DNA of 64,000 nucleotides from Nocardia sp. XZ_19_385 (lineage in GTDB: Bacteria > Actinomycetota > Actinomycetes > Mycobacteriales > Mycobacteriaceae), in the NCBI RefSeq assembly GCF_015355755.1, contig NZ_JACVEE010000001.1, positions 1 to 64,000 on the forward strand, written 5' to 3'. The notes beneath the pieces are model-generated. The model had not been told where the DNA came from, searched no databases, and saw nothing but the letters and a program-made list of their open reading frames with translations. Positions 62,354-64,000 of this stretch are shown here, piece by piece. The position numbers were made by a program, and so were the translations under genes. Each line of letters starts with the position of its first letter. Positions within the stretch are counted from its first letter, which is position 1.

Positions 62354-62553
62354 CGATGAGCAAGGGGGCAAGCAAAACCGGGTAACGCGCGCAGGAGCCG
62401 TGCAGTGGGTGTACTGGGCCTAAACGTTGAGTGACGCGGATGCGGTTGCGGCTGAGTGTGTTCGTCTGTTGTGCGGACCATGATAATCACAGTGCATGCA
62501 CCAGCCGGTGTTAGCCCGGTCGAGACGCGTGTCGCGCCCGCACCCAGTCCTCG

Positions 62554-63525
62554 CTAGCCGACCAGCTTTTCGCCCCGGAGCCAGTCGTAGGCGACGTCGG
62601 AGGGGTCTTCGCCGTCGATGTCGACGCGGCCGTTGAGGTCCTGCATGAGCTGGTCGGTCAGGCGCTCGGAGATGGTGCCGAGCAGGGCGCGAAGCTGGGG
62701 GTACTCCTCGATGATCGCGCCGCGGACGACGGCGGTGCCGCTGTAGGGGAGGAAGAACTTCTTGTCGTCGTCCAGGACCGACAGGCCGAGGTTCTTGACC
62801 CGGCCGTCGGTGGTGTACACCATGCCGAAGTTGCAGGGCGCGCTCTTGGCCGTCGCCGGGTAGACGACGCCGGCGTCCATCCGGGTGACGTTGGCCGCGG
62901 GCAGGCCGTTCGGATCGTTGTACGGCATACCGTATTTCACCAGCATCGGCAGGAAACCGTCCGAGCGGCTGAAGAATTCGTCGTCGACGCAGAAGGTGCG
63001 GTCGGCGACGGGCAGCGCGGCGACATCCGACAGCGACTTCACCTGCAGGCGTTGCGCGGTCGGGGTGGACGCGGCGAAAGCATAGGTGTCGTTGAAGTTC
63101 GCCGGGGGCAGCCACTCCAGGTTGTTGTCGCGCTTCTCGATGTCGTGCACTCGCTGCCACAGCTCGTGCGGGTCCACGATCGTCTCGGTCTGGTTGTGGT
63201 AGTTCACCCAGCCGGTGCCCGTGTACTCCCACAGGATGTCGGCGTCACCGTTGAGCTGGGCCTGCCGCGAGGACGCCGATCCGGGCGCCCCGGTCAGGTC
63301 GGTGACCTCGGCGCCGGCCGCGGCCAGGTAGGTCGCGGTGATCTTGCCGAGCAGCACGCCCTCGGTGAAGCTCTTGGAGGTGACGACCAGCTTCGCGCCG
63401 TCCAGCGGCCGCGCACCGTCCGGGAGGCTCGAGTCGTGGAACGTGCCCGATGAGCTCACCAGCCCGCACCCGGCGAGCAGCGTAACTACCAGTAGCGCAA
63501 TCGATCCGGCCCGTATCGACCTCAT
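62554..63525 (-). CDS. Osmoprotectant (glycine betaine/choline) ABC binding lipoprotein
   Basis: A 323-residue protein from ATG 63525. The signal peptide ends in the lipobox LAGC near residue 20. The mature part starts LVVTSKSFTEGVLLGKITAT and continues with ILWEYTGTGWVNY, the standard opening of OpuAC/ProX-type proteins. It captures quaternary amines outside the membrane and passes them to the permease. The stop codon of the upstream permease gene overlaps its start by four bases (ATGA), so they form one operon. It is separated from the NRPS by a long leader and is unlikely to be part of that pathway. Confidence 0.85.
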   Translation of the reverse strand: MRSIRAGSIALLVVTLLAGCGLVSSSGTFHDSSLPDGARPLDGAKLVVTSKSFTEGVLLGKITATYLAAAGAEVTDLTGAPGSASSRQAQLNGDADILWEYTGTGWVNYHNQTETIVDPHELWQRVHDIEKRDNNLEWLPPANFNDTYAFAASTPTAQRLQVKSLSDVAALPVADRTFCVDDEFFSRSDGFLPMLVKYGMPYNDPNGLPAANVTRMDAGVVYPATAKSAPCNFGMVYTTDGRVKNLGLSVLDDDKKFFLPYSGTAVVRGAIIEEYPQLRALLGTISERLTDQLMQDLNGRVDIDGEDPSDVAYDWLRGEKLVG

Positions 63526-64000
63526 GACACACCTCGCGGAGTCGCGGCCAATTCGACCAGCCGGCCGAGCCAGTCGATGACCAGCGCCAGCAGACCGACC
63601 AGAATCGCGCCGGAGATGAGCAGTTTGGGCAGGAACAGGGTGACGCCGGTGGTGATCAGCGTGCCGAGGCTCGTCGCCCCGATGAAGGTGCTCAGCGTCG
63701 CGGTGCCGACCAGGATGACCAGCGCGGTACGCACGCCGTTGAGAATCACCGGGACCGCGAGCGGCAACTCGACCTGGAACAGGGTGCGCGCCGCCGAGAA
63801 ACCGATGCCGCGGGACGCCTCGATCGTGCGCTGGTCCACCTGCCGCAACCCGACGATCGTGTTCTGCAGGATCGGCAGAATCGCGTACACCACGAGACCG
63901 ACCACGGCGGTACGGAATCCGGTGCCCAGCCAGAACGTGAACAGCACGAGCAGGCCGACCGCGGGCGCGGCCTGGCCGATATTGGCGACATTGACGGCGA
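63522..64000 (-). CDS. Osmoprotectant ABC transporter permease (cut by window end)
   Basis: The last 158 or so codons of a permease of the OpuAB/ProW type. Three or more TM segments are visible, and the EAA-like cytoplasmic loop reads TIEASRGIGFSAARTLFQVE. The N-terminal part lies beyond the window. It overlaps the binding-protein gene by ATGA. ATPase and second permease genes are expected further upstream on this strand. Confidence 0.85.
   Translation of the reverse strand, partial: AVNVANIGQAAPAVGLLVLFTFWLGTGFRTAVVGLVVYAILPILQNTIVGLRQVDQRTIEASRGIGFSAARTLFQVELPLAVPVILNGVRTALVILVGTATLSTFIGATSLGTLITTGVTLFLPKLLISGAILVGLLALVIDWLGRLVELAATPRGVS

Larger units (their letters stand above)
61893..62553. 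other. Long intergenic leader upstream of the NRPS
   Basis: About 660 bases, noticeably richer in A and T at 62170-62380 than the flanks. It holds a possible 71-codon gene (61981-62196) and a perfect ten-base inverted pair (62253-62262 and 62344-62353). The NRPS promoter is expected around 62200-62400; a weak minus-strand -10 candidate is TATAAC at 62240-62235. The part next to the osmoprotectant gene (62400-62553) shows nothing I can support. Confidence 0.5.

Noticed and set aside
62554..64000. Osmoprotectant ABC genes as the NRPS exporter
   Set aside because: They are an uptake binding protein and permease of the ProX/ProW type, not an export system.

Overview
The window is high-GC actinobacterial DNA. 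Gene content and style (HxlR and PucR regulators, an F420/LLM-type oxidoreductase, many small lipoproteins and secreted orphans, a mycolate-lineage-type acyl-ACP thioesterase) suggest Nocardia or a close relative. The genus is an inference; no rRNA or tRNA gene is present to test it. I see no insertion sequence, phage module or CRISPR array.

Region 1 (about 1-14 kb) is accessory chromosome. It holds a cut-off ATP-grasp-like end, a 2H phosphoesterase, and an FAD monooxygenase divergent from a small helix-turn-helix plus Clp-N pair across a long palindromic operator. After these come many short orphan genes (DUF4279-like, DUF4189-like, lipoproteins, secreted and membrane peptides, a double SnoaL protein, a TPR protein, a DUF1963/YwqG-like protein). 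A frameshifted pseudogene lies at 10.3-10.7 kb. A short repeated motif recurs in the intergenic gaps of this region.

Region 2 (about 14-25.7 kb) looks like core or catabolic DNA. An HxlR repressor is divergent from an MFS transporter / APH-like kinase / LLM oxidoreductase operon. Two VOC proteins, a membrane protein, a secreted protein, a branched-chain amino-acid-type ABC binding lipoprotein, a PucR activator, a ferritin-like protein and an acyl-ACP thioesterase follow.

Region 3 (25.8-61.9 kb, minus strand) is the centre of the window: two giant NRPS genes with nine modules in collinear order. The upstream gene (5068 aa) encodes C-A(Thr)-T / C-A-T / C-A-MT-T / C-A-MT-T. The downstream gene (6949 aa) encodes C-A-T / C-A-T-E / C-A-T-E / C-A-T / C-A-MT-T-TE. 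The predicted product is an N-capped nonapeptide beginning with Thr, N-methylated at residues 3, 4 and 9, with D residues at 6 and 7, released or cyclised by the terminal thioesterase. The two genes are in the same reading frame and meet as TAG immediately followed by ATG inside what looks like an ordinary T-C linker.

Region 4 (62-64 kb) is a long AT-richer leader upstream of the NRPS, then the end of a ProX/OpuA-type osmoprotectant ABC transporter (binding lipoprotein and cut-off permease). No MbtH gene, starter-loading enzyme, dedicated exporter or pathway regulator for the NRPS is visible here.
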